From an uncultured Candidatus Saccharibacteria bacterium (GTDB lineage: Bacteria > Patescibacteria > Saccharimonadia > Saccharimonadales > JAEWBQ01): a DNA stretch of 30,598 nucleotides. The stretch lies in NCBI GenBank assembly GCA_946885745.1, contig CAMPGV010000005.1:1-30598 (forward strand). The letters run 5' to 3'. Position numbers and translations under genes: made by a program. Within the stretch, counting starts at the first letter, position 1. Each line of letters starts with the position of its first letter. Below, piece after piece: positions 6,406-15,147 of the stretch. The notes under the pieces were generated by a model, which worked only from the letters and a program-made list of their open reading frames with translations, ran no database searches and was not told the DNA's origin.

Positions 6406-7746
6406 ATGAGTACTCTTTCATCTAAGCCCTACAAAGGCACGCGCGACTATTATCCAGCCGAAAAGCGTGTCCAAAACTATATTTTTGGTATGTGGCGCAA
6501 GGTGGCTCATGGTTTTGGGTACGAAGAGTACGGTGCACCGATTCTTGAGCCAATCGAGGTATATGAGGCTAAGTCTGGTCAGGAGCTTGTTGGCGAACAG
6601 ACCTATGTCTTTACGGACCGCGGCGAGCGTCGAGTGGCGATTCGTCCGGAAATGACTCCGACGATTAGTCGCATGGTAGCCGCTCGTCGACAGGAGCTAG
6701 CGTATCCGGCGCGTTTATTTAGTATTGCGAATTTCATGCGCTATGAGCGGCCGCAGCGCGGCCGTGAGCGAGAGTTCTGGCAGTTGAATGTTGACCTATT
6801 TGGTGCTGATACGGTTTTGGCTGATGCTGAAATTATTACGATGGGTGCAGAATTCTTGAAGGTCTTTGGCGCCAAAGATGATATGTACGTGATCAAGATC
6901 AACGATCGACGTGTAATCAACTTTATGATGAATGAGTATCTTGAGCTCGATGCAGTCCAGGCGCAATTAATGATTAAGTTGTTTGATCGCAAAAATAAGA
7001 TTAGCAACGAAGATTTTCGTGACCAAGCAATCGACATCTTTGGTGACGATAAGGCCAAGGAAGGACTTGGAAAGATCGCAGAGCTTCTCAGTGCGACGAG
7101 CATGTCTGAGTTGCCTGCAAAGATACGTGAAAATAGTGCCGTCCAAGAGGTGCAGGAGCTATTCACGCTACTTAGCCAGGCGGGTGTGAAAAATGCCGTC
7201 TTTGATATCACTCTGATGCGCGGCCTTGATTACTATACTGGTACCGTGTTTGAGTTCTTTGATAATCACCCTGACAATAACCGCGCCTTGTTTGGTGGTG
7301 GGCGATATGATGGTCTGGTCGGTCTATTTGGTGCAGAGCCAATCTCTGCTGTGGGTATGGCGCCGGGTCTGACTATGACGGAACTATTTTTGCAGACGCA
7401 CAATCTACTACCTCAGTTGCCATCGACTACTGAAGTGTATGTCGTGGTTCTTGGGCAGTCACAAATCGGCGCGTCTAAGCTGGCAGCGCAGCTCCGTGCA
7501 GAGGGTGTTCGCACAGAACTTGACATTACTGGCCGCAAGCTTGATAAGCAGCTGCGTACCGCTATTAAGAAGAGCGTTCCATATATTGTGTTCGTCGGTG
7601 AAGACGAGCTATCAAAGGAGGTGTATACCTTTAAAGATACTGCAACAACCGAAGAACAGAAGTTGAGCTTTGAGCGGATCGTTTCGACAGTCAAAGACCG
7701 TCGCCGTCACAGTGTCGTCGATTTCGACGACGAGCTATTTTCCTAG
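6406..7746 (+). CDS. hisS: Histidyl-tRNA synthetase
   Basis: A class II aminoacyl-tRNA synthetase that charges tRNA-His in the cytoplasm; 446 residues, usual length 420-450. Motifs in order: KGTRDYYP at the N-terminus, RPEMTPTISRM, motif 2 RYERPQRGREREFWQ (about 112-126), the HisA signature RGLDYYTG (about 272-279), the HisB box ALFGGGRYDGLVGLFG, and motif 3 around AVGMAPGL. The C-terminal anticodon-binding domain begins near TEVYVVVLG. An in-frame extension exists upstream, but ATG 6406 gives the correct N-terminus; GGAG precedes it closely. Confidence 0.96.
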   Translation: MSTLSSKPYKGTRDYYPAEKRVQNYIFGMWRKVAHGFGYEEYGAPILEPIEVYEAKSGQELVGEQTYVFTDRGERRVAIRPEMTPTISRMVAARRQELAYPARLFSIANFMRYERPQRGREREFWQLNVDLFGADTVLADAEIITMGAEFLKVFGAKDDMYVIKINDRRVINFMMNEYLELDAVQAQLMIKLFDRKNKISNEDFRDQAIDIFGDDKAKEGLGKIAELLSATSMSELPAKIRENSAVQEVQELFTLLSQAGVKNAVFDITLMRGLDYYTGTVFEFFDNHPDNNRALFGGGRYDGLVGLFGAEPISAVGMAPGLTMTELFLQTHNLLPQLPSTTEVYVVVLGQSQIGASKLAAQLRAEGVRTELDITGRKLDKQLRTAIKKSVPYIVFVGEDELSKEVYTFKDTATTEEQKLSFERIVSTVKDRRRHSVVDFDDELFS

Positions 7747-7771
7747 CAGGGTAGCTGCGCTCGCTGTTAGT

Positions 7772-7800
7772 TTGTGGCGACTTCTTCAATCTGTTATAGT
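7772..7800 (+). promoter_or_regulatory. Promoter of tig
   Basis: TTGTGG (7772-7777), 17-nt spacer, TATAGT (7795-7800). The -10 ends 9 nt before the tig ATG, predicting a leader of only about 3 nt. Confidence 0.65.
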
Positions 7801-7809
7801 AGGTTGAGT

Positions 7810-9096
7810 ATGAAGACGACTGTTAAACACCTATCAGAGACAAAGGTTGAGCTTACTATCTCGCTCGGCCAAGAAGAATTAGCTGCTGCAGAGCAGGTAG
7901 CTCTTACGAAGCTTGCAAAGAACATTAAGGTTCCTGGCTTTCGCCAGGGTAAAGTGCCTGTTAACGTAGCTGCAAAAAACGTTGACCCTGAAGCGCTCGC
8001 TCAGCAAACACTCGAAGATGCACTATCGAAGGCTGTTGCTGATGCATATATTGCCGAAGGCCTGCAGGCGCTTGATCGTCCTGCTGTTGATATTAAGAAA
8101 TTCGTTCCAGGTCAAGAGCTGGAGTTCACTGCTGAAGCTGAAATCCTTCCAAAGGTAAAGCTTGGTGACTACAAGAAGCTCAAAGTAGAAGAAGAGAAGA
8201 TTTCTGTAGCTGCTAAGGAAGTGACTGAAATTATTGATCGTATGCGCCAAGGCTTCTCAGAGAAGAAGGCTGTTGAGCGTGCGGCCAAAGATGGTGATGA
8301 AGCGACTATCGACTTTGTTGGTAAGAAGGACGACGTAGCGTTTGATGGCGGTACTGGTACAGACTATCCATTGACACTCGGCTCAAATTCATTCATCCCT
8401 GGCTTTGAAGAGGGAATCATTGGCAAGAAACCTGGCGAAACCTTTGATCTTGCGCTGAAGTTCCCTGATGACTACCATGCTGCCGATCTTAAGGGTGCTG
8501 ACGTTGTCTTCACGACGACCCTTAAGGAGCTCAAAGAAGTAGTACTTCCGGAAGTTGACGACAAGTTCGCGGCTCAGGCCGGTCCATTTAAGACGGTTGA
8601 TGAGCTAAAGGCTGATATTAAGCGTGAGCTAACCGAGCAAAAAGAGCGTGAAGCGAAAGAAAAGCTCAAAGACGAGCTGGTAAAGCAGCTGATTGAAGTT
8701 AGCGAAGTGCCGGCACCTGAAATCCTTGTTAAGGACCAGGAGGGTTCAATTGAGACTGATATGACCCAGAACCTTATGTACCAAGGCCTGACGCTTGATA
8801 TGTACCTTGATAACAAGGGCTTCAAGACGAAGGAAGAGTGGCTTGATAAAGAAGTTCATCCTGTTGCAGAAATGCGCGTCAAGGCCGGCCTTGTTCTTGC
8901 CGAGCTGAGTAAAGATCTCAAGGTTGAAGCTTCAACGGAAGAGCTTGAAGAGCACGTAAATATGTACAAGCAGCAGTACGCTAATAATCCGCAGCTTGTG
9001 AAGCAACTCGATACGCCAGATGCGCGTCGTGACATTGCCAACCGTCTCTTGACCGAGAAGACAGTTGAAAAGCTCGTTGAATTAAACACGAAGTAG
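7810..9096 (+). CDS. tig: Trigger factor, ribosome-associated chaperone/prolyl isomerase
   Basis: Trigger factor binds nascent chains at the ribosome exit tunnel. The 428-residue protein has the N-terminal ribosome-binding signature GFRQGKVP (43-50). An FKBP-type PPIase domain follows, from about 150 (GDEATIDFVGKKDDVAFDGG) to 245, with SFIPGFEEGIIGKKPGE. A long charged helical C-terminal chaperone domain completes it. The frame is open further upstream, but only ATG 7810 gives the family N-terminus (MKTTVKHLSETKVEL). A strong hairpin terminator follows. Together with clpP downstream it forms a protein-quality-control neighbourhood. Confidence 0.95.
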   Translation: MKTTVKHLSETKVELTISLGQEELAAAEQVALTKLAKNIKVPGFRQGKVPVNVAAKNVDPEALAQQTLEDALSKAVADAYIAEGLQALDRPAVDIKKFVPGQELEFTAEAEILPKVKLGDYKKLKVEEEKISVAAKEVTEIIDRMRQGFSEKKAVERAAKDGDEATIDFVGKKDDVAFDGGTGTDYPLTLGSNSFIPGFEEGIIGKKPGETFDLALKFPDDYHAADLKGADVVFTTTLKELKEVVLPEVDDKFAAQAGPFKTVDELKADIKRELTEQKEREAKEKLKDELVKQLIEVSEVPAPEILVKDQEGSIETDMTQNLMYQGLTLDMYLDNKGFKTKEEWLDKEVHPVAEMRVKAGLVLAELSKDLKVEASTEELEEHVNMYKQQYANNPQLVKQLDTPDARRDIANRLLTEKTVEKLVELNTK

Positions 9097-9118
9097 CAAT
9101 CACTGCAGTTGCCTTAAG

Positions 9119-9150
9119 CGACTCGCTCATCTGGAGCGAGTCGTTTCTTG
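9119..9150 (+). terminator. Terminator after tig
   Basis: 10-bp GC-rich stem CGACTCGCTC (9119-9128) / GAGCGAGTCG (9134-9143), 5-nt loop, then TTTCTTG. The tail overlaps the -35 of the next gene. Confidence 0.8.
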
Positions 9151-9176
9151 TAAGAGTATGGATTTTATTGTATAGT
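9148..9176 (+). promoter_or_regulatory. Promoter of the 68-aa small gene
   Basis: TTGTAA (9148-9153), 17-nt spacer, TATAGT (9171-9176). Start of transcription is expected near 9183. Confidence 0.65.
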
Positions 9177-9216
9177 TAGTATGCTCTCGGCTCACATATT
9201 CACGAGAGAAGGCGAT

Positions 9217-9423
9217 ATGGGTCTAAAGCAGAAAAATGCCCTTAAAGGTATTGCACTTGCGGTACTTGTAGCTGGAGGAACGGGTATTGTTCGGGTGGCG
9301 GACGGCGCTCAGCGCTGGTTGCGGAAAATTTCCGCAAAAGTGTCTGCTGACGTCAATGACATTCGTACAATTATGAACGCCGACCATGAAGAAGCGGTTG
9401 GTGACGGCTTGTCACTTAAGTAG
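9217..9423 (+). CDS. Small protein of unknown function with one hydrophobic segment
   Basis: A 68-residue protein that I do not recognise. It has a basic N-terminus (MGLKQKNALKG) and a hydrophobic, Gly-rich stretch (about 12-24, IALAVLVAGGTGI). A charged C-terminal half then includes RWLRKISAKVSADVNDI. This could be a single-pass membrane anchor or a peripheral helix. ATG 9217 is chosen because GAGAAGG lies 4 nt upstream. ATG 9181 is in frame, but it is only 4 nt after the -10, too close to be transcribed. It has its own promoter and precedes the clpP operator. Confidence 0.6.
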   Translation: MGLKQKNALKGIALAVLVAGGTGIVRVADGAQRWLRKISAKVSADVNDIRTIMNADHEEAVGDGLSLK

Positions 9424-9475
9424 CTAAACTAAAGTAAGTATGCCCTCTGAGCCGAGAGCACTTACACCGAACTAC

Positions 9476-9502
9476 CTAGCACTCACTTGCAATGAGTGCT
9501 AA
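9476..9502 (+). promoter_or_regulatory. CIRCE operator (HrcA binding site)
   Basis: CTAGCACTC (9476-9484), 9-nt spacer, GAGTGCTAA (9494-9502). This matches the CIRCE consensus TTAGCACTC-N9-GAGTGCTAA at all but the first base. It overlaps the -35 of the clpP promoter, so HrcA binding should block RNA polymerase. It predicts heat-shock control of clpP. Confidence 0.92.
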
Positions 9503-9516
9503 TTTTTGTGTATACT
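9487..9516 (+). promoter_or_regulatory. clpP promoter inside CIRCE
   Basis: TTGCAA (9487-9492) in the CIRCE spacer, 18-nt gap, TATACT (9511-9516). The -10 ends 6 nt before ATG 9523, predicting a leaderless clpP mRNA. Confidence 0.75.
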
Positions 9517-9522
9517 AGAAAT

Positions 9523-10119
9523 ATGAATAAGCCATCGAGTTATCTTGTACCAACGGTAATTGAGAAGACGAGCGAAGGCGAAAGAGCCTTTGATATCTAC
9601 TCACGCCTTTTGAATGAACGTATTATCTTCCTGGGTGAAGATGTAAACGAGCACACGGCAAATATCGTAGTTGCCCAGCTGATCCATCTGGCGTATGAAG
9701 ATCCAAAGAAGGATATCAAGCTCTATATCAATAGTCCGGGTGGTAGCGTCTACGACGGTCTCGCAATCTACGATACGATCCAGTACATCAAACCTGATGT
9801 CCAGACAATCGGTATAGGTCTACAGGCGAGTATGGGTGCTTTTCTACTCAGTAGCGGCACTAAGGGCAAGCGGTTCGCGCTACCGAATAGTCGTATCATG
9901 ATTCACCAGCCAAGTAGCGGTACCCAGGGCAAGATTAGCGACCAGGAGATAACGCTCCGTGAAGGACTTTTCCTTAAGCAGCGTCTCAATGAGATTCTCG
10001 CGAAAAACACCGGGCAGAAGCTCTCGAAAATTGAGAAGGACGCTGACCGTGACTTCTGGATGAGCGCCGAGGAAGCCGCGGCTTACGGTTTGATTGACGA
10101 CGTCATTACCAAGGCCTAG
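9523..10119 (+). CDS. clpP: ATP-dependent Clp protease proteolytic subunit
   Basis: A serine protease forming the tetradecameric chamber used by ClpX/ClpA/ClpC. The 198 residues fit the family. The catalytic triad is visible at family spacing: Ser103 ([12 protein letters not shown]), His128 (MIHQPSSG) and Asp177 (DADRDFWM). The oxyanion-hole glycines are in INSPGGSV (70-77). The frame is open 9 codons further upstream (to 9496), but ATG 9523 gives the family N-terminus and sits 6 nt after the -10. CIRCE places it under HrcA. Confidence 0.97.
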   Translation: MNKPSSYLVPTVIEKTSEGERAFDIYSRLLNERIIFLGEDVNEHTANIVVAQLIHLAYEDPKKDIKLYINSPGGSVYDGLAIYDTIQYIKPDVQTIGIGLQASMGAFLLSSGTKGKRFALPNSRIMIHQPSSGTQGKISDQEITLREGLFLKQRLNEILAKNTGQKLSKIEKDADRDFWMSAEEAAAYGLIDDVITKA

Positions 10120-10126
10120 CTCACTC

Positions 10127-10156
10127 TTGACAGCACGGGTCCTCTGATGGCATATT
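10127..10156 (+). promoter_or_regulatory. Promoter downstream of clpP
   Basis: Consensus -35 TTGACA (10127-10132) with CATATT after 18 nt (10151-10156); TATTAA at 10153 would need a 20-nt spacer. Leader of about 30 nt to ATG 10194. Confidence 0.5.
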
Positions 10157-10193
10157 AATGGTGTTCGTGTCGGCTCAAACAAAGGCGGTTAGA

Positions 10194-10553
10194 ATGGACT
10201 ATGCGCTACTGCTTATCATGTATGTGGCAGCAATGATGTTTGCAGTAACGGGGCTCGCGAGAGTGTATCTCTATCAGCGTATGCGATCAGATTGGCTACT
10301 TGCGACGACGAAGGTAGACGCGGCGAAGCTTCGTCGTGTAAATCTGCGAATAAGAATGGCAAAAATTATGCTAGCCTTATCAGTTGCGGTGATTGTCGCT
10401 ATGGTAGTCACCCTGGGCTTCGTAGAGGATCCGTTTGGTTGGCCTGCATTTGCCGGTCTCGTGCTGTTTGCATTCGCGGGTCGTTCTGCGCTGCGTATGC
10501 AGGAGCCACCGAACAGCCCCCGAGAGGTCGTATTAGAGTCTTCTCGGGGGTAA
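10194..10553 (+). CDS. Small membrane protein of unknown function
   Basis: A 119-residue protein, not recognised. Three hydrophobic segments are visible, at about 2-20, 58-79 and 84-98. A basic cytoplasmic loop (LRRVNLRIRMAK) lies between the first two. The C-terminus is polar. ATG 10194 is preferred because AAAGGCGG lies upstream and it puts a hydrophobic helix at the N-terminus; the frame is open to 10158. A strong hairpin covers the last codons. Confidence 0.6.
   Translation: MDYALLLIMYVAAMMFAVTGLARVYLYQRMRSDWLLATTKVDAAKLRRVNLRIRMAKIMLALSVAVIVAMVVTLGFVEDPFGWPAFAGLVLFAFAGRSALRMQEPPNSPREVVLESSRG
10517..10550 (+). other. GC-rich hairpin over the 3' end of the gene
   Basis: CCCCCGAGA (10517-10525) and TCTCGGGGG (10542-10550) pair perfectly over 9 bp, directly before the TAA stop. 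No T run follows, so it is not a classic terminator. It may protect the mRNA 3' end. A second small stem, ATTATCT/AGATAAT, lies just downstream (10560-10577). Confidence 0.5.
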
Positions 10554-10613
10554 CCCCTCATTATCTGTGTAGATAATCTGATGAGCTCAAAAGAGCGAAA
10601 GGGTGAAATGTAA

Positions 10614-10642
10614 TTGACACCACTATCTAAGAGTGGTTTTAT
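10614..10642 (+). promoter_or_regulatory. Promoter of the 175-aa membrane protein
   Basis: Consensus TTGACA (10614-10619), 17-nt spacer, TTTTAT (10637-10642); TATAAA at 10640 is the alternative -10. The spacer holds the small inverted repeat CCACT/AGTGG. Confidence 0.6.
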
Positions 10643-10686
10643 AAAATTAATCCAAGCATTAAACGCAGAGAAGGGTGGTAATTGCT

Positions 10687-11214
10687 ATGGACGTCGTACT
10701 GAGCGGTATTACTATCGATTGGTTTAAGATCTTGTCGTTTGTCGTGGCACTCGTCGTAGGAGCTGGGCTGATCCTCGCCTTTCGTCGTAAGTGGCAATGG
10801 GGGATTGTCGGTGCGGTTGCTGCCTATATGGTGGCAACCGCCGGCGTGGGTATTTATATATTACTGCACGTCAACGACTCTCGTTGGTCTGCCGGCAAGG
10901 AGCCCTTGCTCCAGGCGCCGTCATTTTCGGACACGCCGCTCGTTGGGCCGTCACTCGAGCCACTGGATGGGTTCTTAAATGACACCGCTAGCTCTATCAA
11001 CGAGCTCGTTGCATTTCGGCACGCAATTCCGGTTGCACAGGAGTTTTTCGGCTTAGCAGGGTGGGCGTTTCTTGCCTTGATTCCACTGACGCTTGTCGCC
11101 GTGGTGATTGGCAAGTTTCAGCCTAGTCCGGAGCAGCGTGAAATCAATGAATTGCGCGAAGAGCTTCGGCAGGTTAGGGGTTACATCGGCATGGAAGATC
11201 CCAAGCATCATTAG
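10687..11214 (+). CDS. Membrane protein of unknown function
   Basis: A 175-residue protein, not recognised. Hydrophobic segments are at about 12-32, 38-60 and 124-144. A roughly 60-residue polar region between segments 2 and 3 is probably outside, given the positive charges before segment 2 (FRRKWQW). The C-terminal tail (PEQREINELREELRQVRGYI) looks like a short coiled coil in the cytoplasm. ATG 10687 is chosen because AGAAGGG lies about 10-12 nt upstream; GTG 10675 would be too close to it. It has its own promoter and terminator. Confidence 0.6.
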   Translation: MDVVLSGITIDWFKILSFVVALVVGAGLILAFRRKWQWGIVGAVAAYMVATAGVGIYILLHVNDSRWSAGKEPLLQAPSFSDTPLVGPSLEPLDGFLNDTASSINELVAFRHAIPVAQEFFGLAGWAFLALIPLTLVAVVIGKFQPSPEQREINELREELRQVRGYIGMEDPKHH

Positions 11215-11221
11215 TACGCAT

Positions 11222-11251
11222 CCCGCATAGCAGCCAGTTATGCGGGTTTTT
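11222..11251 (+). terminator. Terminator
   Basis: 8-bp stem CCCGCATA (11222-11229) / TATGCGGG (11239-11246) followed by TTTTT. Confidence 0.85.
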
Positions 11252-11263
11252 GTCGCCGTGAGG

Positions 11264-11269
11264 TATAAT
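11264..11269 (+). promoter_or_regulatory. -10 box of the SemiSWEET-like gene
   Basis: Consensus TATAAT ends 7 nt before ATG 11277, with no Shine-Dalgarno in between. No good -35 is seen; the upstream terminator occupies that position. Confidence 0.5.
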
Positions 11270-11276
11270 ACTTCTT

Positions 11277-11591
11277 ATGCTTCACCACGTTCAGCTTGAA
11301 ACTAAAACTAAAAAGAAGAAGAAAAAGGCTCAAGGCGATATTATTCTTGATCGCATTGTCATGATAGTTTCTATCTTGTATCCATTAAGCGCGGTCCCGC
11401 AACTTATAGAGATCATGCACGGTAATGCTGCTGGTGTGTCTGTGTTGTCATGGCTTAGCTTTTTTGCCTGTGCCGGTCTTTTTCTTGTGTATGGTCTGCG
11501 TCACCGCGTGATGCCTATGATTGTTTCTAATTCGCTCTGGGTGGTTGTTGACGGGCTCGTTGTCGCTAGTTTGCTTGTAGCAAAAGCTTAG
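11277..11591 (+). CDS. SemiSWEET / PQ-loop family membrane protein
   Basis: A 104-residue protein with three membrane segments (about 24-42, 54-73, 80-101). SemiSWEETs dimerise to move sugars across the membrane. The family signature is seen in the first segment, YPLSAVPQLIEIMHGNAAGV with the PQ pair at 41-42, followed by SVLSWLSFF. The third segment has N85 (SNSLWVVVDG). A stretch of six lysines (about 12-17) precedes the first segment, consistent with a cytoplasmic N-terminus. The transported substrate is unknown. The start appears leaderless. Confidence 0.8.
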   Translation: MLHHVQLETKTKKKKKKAQGDIILDRIVMIVSILYPLSAVPQLIEIMHGNAAGVSVLSWLSFFACAGLFLVYGLRHRVMPMIVSNSLWVVVDGLVVASLLVAKA

Positions 11592-11624
11592 CGGACTATT
11601 GTCTATTTTTCTCTTGAAATACGC

Positions 11625-11653
11625 TTGACTATTTGGTAATTACACCTCACAAT
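11625..11653 (+). promoter_or_regulatory. Likely rpoBC promoter and leader
   Basis: TTGACT (11625-11630), 17-nt spacer, CACAAT (11648-11653). This predicts a leader of about 125 nt before rpoB. The leader has a stem CTGATC/GATCAG near 11695-11716 and a 13-codon ORF from ATG 11687. A role in rpoBC control is possible but not shown. Confidence 0.5.
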
Positions 11654-11786
11654 AAGTACCAAGAAGTAGTGTAGTTGTGGTTACTTATGTTTTCTGATCC
11701 GGTGGCAACGATCAGGGGGCGGCTATGACAAGAATCTTCGGCGCCGATTCTATCACTAAAACAATTTATTGCGAGGAGTATAACGC

Positions 11787-14700
11787 GTGGCAAATACCAA
11801 GCCTACCGCGACTAAGCGTGTGTTCTTTACAAAAGACGACACCGCTTTGCCGCTACCGAATCTCATCGCTCACCAGAAAGACTCTTGGCGAGAATTCGTC
11901 GAGACTGGTCTGAGCGAGATTTTTGCAGAACTTAATCCAATCGAGGACTACACAGGTCAGAAGCTCGAACTGCGATTTAAGGATTATGCATTCCAAAACC
12001 CTAAGGTTACGGAACAGGACGCAAAAGAAAACAACCTTACTTTCGATGCACCACTGCACGCTAAGGTGGAGCTTACCAACAAGGTAACTGGTGAAGTTAA
12101 GGAACAGGAAATCTACCTCGGTGATTACCCATGGATGACTGATCGCGGTACGTTTGTGATCAACGGTACTGAGCGTGTCGTTGTTTCGCAGCTAATCCGT
12201 TCTGCTGGTGTCTTCTTTACTGCCGACGCTACTGCTGGCCAGAACTACTACGGCGCTAAGCTTATTCCAGGCCGTGGTGCATGGCTTGAGTTCGAGACAG
12301 CCTCAAACGGTGCGATCTACGTTAAGATTGACCGCCGCCGCAAGCTGCCAGTAACCACTCTTCTGCGCGCACTTGGTTACTCAAAGACGAGTGAAATCAA
12401 GAGTCTCTTTGAAGATACCGATACTGGTGAAGTGAAGTATATCGACGCAACTCTTGATAAAGATGCTGCTCGTGGTGTAAACGAAGCGCTCATCGAAGTG
12501 TACCGCCGTCTTCGTCCGGGTGATCTAGCGACTGTTGATAACGCTCGCAGCATGATTGAACGTATGTTCTTCGACTTCAAGCGCTTTGACTACAGCCGTG
12601 TTGGTCGCTACAAGCTTAACCAGCGCCTTGGTCTTGAAGTAGCTAACACTACCGAAAACCGTGTATTCCAAATGAGCGATCTCGTTGCCATTATTAAAGA
12701 GATCATTCGCCTCAACAACACTCAGGATCTTCCTGATGATATCGACGCGCTTTCAAACCGCCGTATCAAGCTAGTTGGTGAGCTCGTAGCTCGTCAGTTC
12801 CGCGTTGGTATGCTCCGTATGCAGCGTAACGCTATGGATCGCATGAGCATGAGCGACCTCGAAACTGTAACTCCTGGTCAGCTGATCAACGCTCGCCCGG
12901 TAGTTGCTGCCGTTCGTGAATTCTTCGCCAGCTCACAGCTTTCACAGCTGATGGACGACGTAAACCCACTTGCTGAGCTTTCACACAAGCGCCGTTTGAG
13001 CTCAATGGGTCCTGGTGGTCTTTCACGTGAGCGTGCTGGTCTCGATGTTCGTGACGCGCACCCAACTCACTACGGACGCCTTTGTTCAGTGGAAACCCCA
13101 GAAGGTGCGAACATTGGTCTCGTGCTTAACCTCGCAAGCTACGCTCGTGTTAACGAATACGGCTTTATTGAAACTCCATACCTCAAGGTTGTTGACGGCA
13201 AGGTGACTGATGAAGTTGTCTATCTTGATGCCGCCCAAGAAGTTACTGAAGTTATCGCTGAAGCTGGTGTTGAACTCAACGAAGACGGCACGTTCAAGGA
13301 TGAGCGCGTTAGTGCTCGTAACTTCCTGAACCCAGAGCAAGTTGATGCTAGTGAAGTGACCTACATGGACGCTGCGCACAAGCAGATCCTTGGTTCTACT
13401 GCGAGCCTCGTGCCATTCGTAGAGAAGGACCGTGTGGACCGTGCTCTTACCGGTTCAAACATGCAGAAGCAGGCTGTACCTCTTCTGTTCCCAGAAGCTC
13501 CAACTGTTGGTACTGGTATTGAGCGTGAAATCGCCAAGAATACCAGCCAGCTGATTACCGCTGAAGAAGACGGTGAAGTTGTTCGTGCTGACGGTGACCA
13601 GGTTCACGTTAAGTACAAGAGCGGCACTAAGATCTACGAAGTCGTTCACTTTGAAAAGAGCAACGACGATCGTTCAATCAACCAGAAGGTCCGCGTTAAT
13701 CGTGGTGATGTCGTCAAGCAGGGTGACATTCTTATCGAAGGTGCATCTGTTGCCGACGGTGAACTCGCACTTGGTCGTGACCTTACGGTTGCCTTCATGC
13801 CGTGGGGCGGTTACAACATGGACGACGCGATCGTACTTTCTGATCGTATCGTCAAGGAAGATGCGCTTACGAGCATCAACATCAAGGACTACACTGTTGA
13901 AGTCCGCGAAACCAAGCTTGGTCCAGAAATCGTCACTCGCGATATTCCAAATGTATCTGAAGAATCACTTCGTCACCTCGACGAAAACGGTATCGTTCAG
14001 GTTGGTTCTGAAGTTAAGGCCGGCGACGTGCTCGTTGGTAAGATTACTCCAAAGGGTGAGCAGGAACTCAGCTCAGAAGAGCGCCTTCTTCGTGCAATCT
14101 TTGGTGAAAAAGCCAAGGACGTTCGCGATACTTCACAGCGCATGAACAACGCTGGTGGTGGTAAGGTCGTCGGTGTTAAGATCTTCAGCCGTGAAAACGG
14201 CCACGAACTTAAAGCCGGTGTTCTTATGCAGATCCAGATCTTCGTAGCACAGCTCCGCAAGATCTCTGTCGGTGACAAGCTGGCAGGTCGTCACGGTAAC
14301 AAGGGTGTGGTCGCTCGTATCCTCCCTGCAGAAGATATGCCATTCATGGAAGACGGCACTCCAGTAGATGTCGTCTTGAACCCACTCGGTGTCCCAAGTC
14401 GTATGAACATTGGTCAGCTGTTTGAAACTCACCTTGGTATGGCTGCGCGTGCCCTTGGTTACAAGGTTGCAACGCCTCCATTCAACGGTGTGCCAAACGA
14501 AGTTATCGGTGATGAGCTTGAAAAGGCTGGTCTTGCCCGCGACGGTAAGAGCCAACTCTTCGACGGCCGTACTGGTGACGCGTTTGAAGAGCGCACGACT
14601 GTTGGTGTCATGCACATGATTAAGCTGCACCACATGGTCAGCGACAAGATCCACGCTCGTTCAACTGGTCCATACACAATGGTCACCCAGCAGCCACTCG

Positions 14701-15146
14701 GTGGTAAGGCCCAAAACGGTGGTCAGCGCTTCGGTGAGATGGAGGTGTGGGCACTGGAAGCTTACGGTGCTGCCGCAACGCTCCAGGAAATGCTTACTAT
14801 CAAGTCAGACGACGTTTACGGTCGCGCAAAGGCGTACGAATCGATCATCAAGAATGAAGCGATCGTTGGTCCAAAGCTACCTGAATCATTCAACGTCCTC
14901 GTGAAAGAACTCCAGGGTCTCGGTCTGCGTGTTGATCTGCTCGACGAATCAGAAGATGAAGTTGTCGATGCTGAGCACTTGATCGCAAACGCTGGTCCAG
15001 AAGACAAGACTGTCCCTGCTGATGTCTCATTTGTAGACGAAGACGCGGAAACTGTACTCGATGAAGCTGATGAATTCGGTGATATCGAAGACGGCATGAA
15101 CATTCAGGATATTGATGAAATTGAAACAATTAAGGAGGAGGCGTAA
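11787..15146 (+). CDS. rpoB: DNA-directed RNA polymerase beta subunit
   Basis: 1119 residues, a compact beta without the large lineage insertions of E. coli. The rifampicin-pocket region SSQLSQLMDD starts at residue 382. The positions equivalent to E. coli D516, H526 and S531 are D390, H400 and S405, all in the sensitive form. GPGGLSRERAGLDVRD and HPTHYGRLCSVETPEG follow. RLLRAIFGEKAKDVRDTS, GDKLAGRHGNKGVV and GGKAQNGGQRFGEMEVWALE are conserved beta segments near the active site and C-terminus. An acidic C-terminal tail follows. The start is GTG 11787 with AGGAG 9 nt upstream. rpoC starts 1 nt after the stop. The rplJ-rplL genes usually upstream are absent; a SemiSWEET gene is there instead. 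Confidence 0.98.
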   Translation: MANTKPTATKRVFFTKDDTALPLPNLIAHQKDSWREFVETGLSEIFAELNPIEDYTGQKLELRFKDYAFQNPKVTEQDAKENNLTFDAPLHAKVELTNKVTGEVKEQEIYLGDYPWMTDRGTFVINGTERVVVSQLIRSAGVFFTADATAGQNYYGAKLIPGRGAWLEFETASNGAIYVKIDRRRKLPVTTLLRALGYSKTSEIKSLFEDTDTGEVKYIDATLDKDAARGVNEALIEVYRRLRPGDLATVDNARSMIERMFFDFKRFDYSRVGRYKLNQRLGLEVANTTENRVFQMSDLVAIIKEIIRLNNTQDLPDDIDALSNRRIKLVGELVARQFRVGMLRMQRNAMDRMSMSDLETVTPGQLINARPVVAAVREFFASSQLSQLMDDVNPLAELSHKRRLSSMGPGGLSRERAGLDVRDAHPTHYGRLCSVETPEGANIGLVLNLASYARVNEYGFIETPYLKVVDGKVTDEVVYLDAAQEVTEVIAEAGVELNEDGTFKDERVSARNFLNPEQVDASEVTYMDAAHKQILGSTASLVPFVEKDRVDRALTGSNMQKQAVPLLFPEAPTVGTGIEREIAKNTSQLITAEEDGEVVRADGDQVHVKYKSGTKIYEVVHFEKSNDDRSINQKVRVNRGDVVKQGDILIEGASVADGELALGRDLTVAFMPWGGYNMDDAIVLSDRIVKEDALTSINIKDYTVEVRETKLGPEIVTRDIPNVSEESLRHLDENGIVQVGSEVKAGDVLVGKITPKGEQELSSEERLLRAIFGEKAKDVRDTSQRMNNAGGGKVVGVKIFSRENGHELKAGVLMQIQIFVAQLRKISVGDKLAGRHGNKGVVARILPAEDMPFMEDGTPVDVVLNPLGVPSRMNIGQLFETHLGMAARALGYKVATPPFNGVPNEVIGDELEKAGLARDGKSQLFDGRTGDAFEERTTVGVMHMIKLHHMVSDKIHARSTGPYTMVTQQPLGGKAQNGGQRFGEMEVWALEAYGAAATLQEMLTIKSDDVYGRAKAYESIIKNEAIVGPKLPESFNVLVKELQGLGLRVDLLDESEDEVVDAEHLIANAGPEDKTVPADVSFVDEDAETVLDEADEFGDIEDGMNIQDIDEIETIKEEA

Positions 15147-15147
15147 G

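Noticed and set aside
11725..11913. A 62-codon plus-strand ORF overlapping the rpoB start, with AGGGGG upstream
   Set aside because: It overlaps the first 127 nt of rpoB in another frame. rpoB has its own AGGAG at the right distance, and the peptide has no recognisable feature.
13573..14145. 190-codon frame inside rpoB
   Set aside because: Low-complexity Ser/Arg/Leu-rich translation typical of a shifted frame of a highly biased gene.
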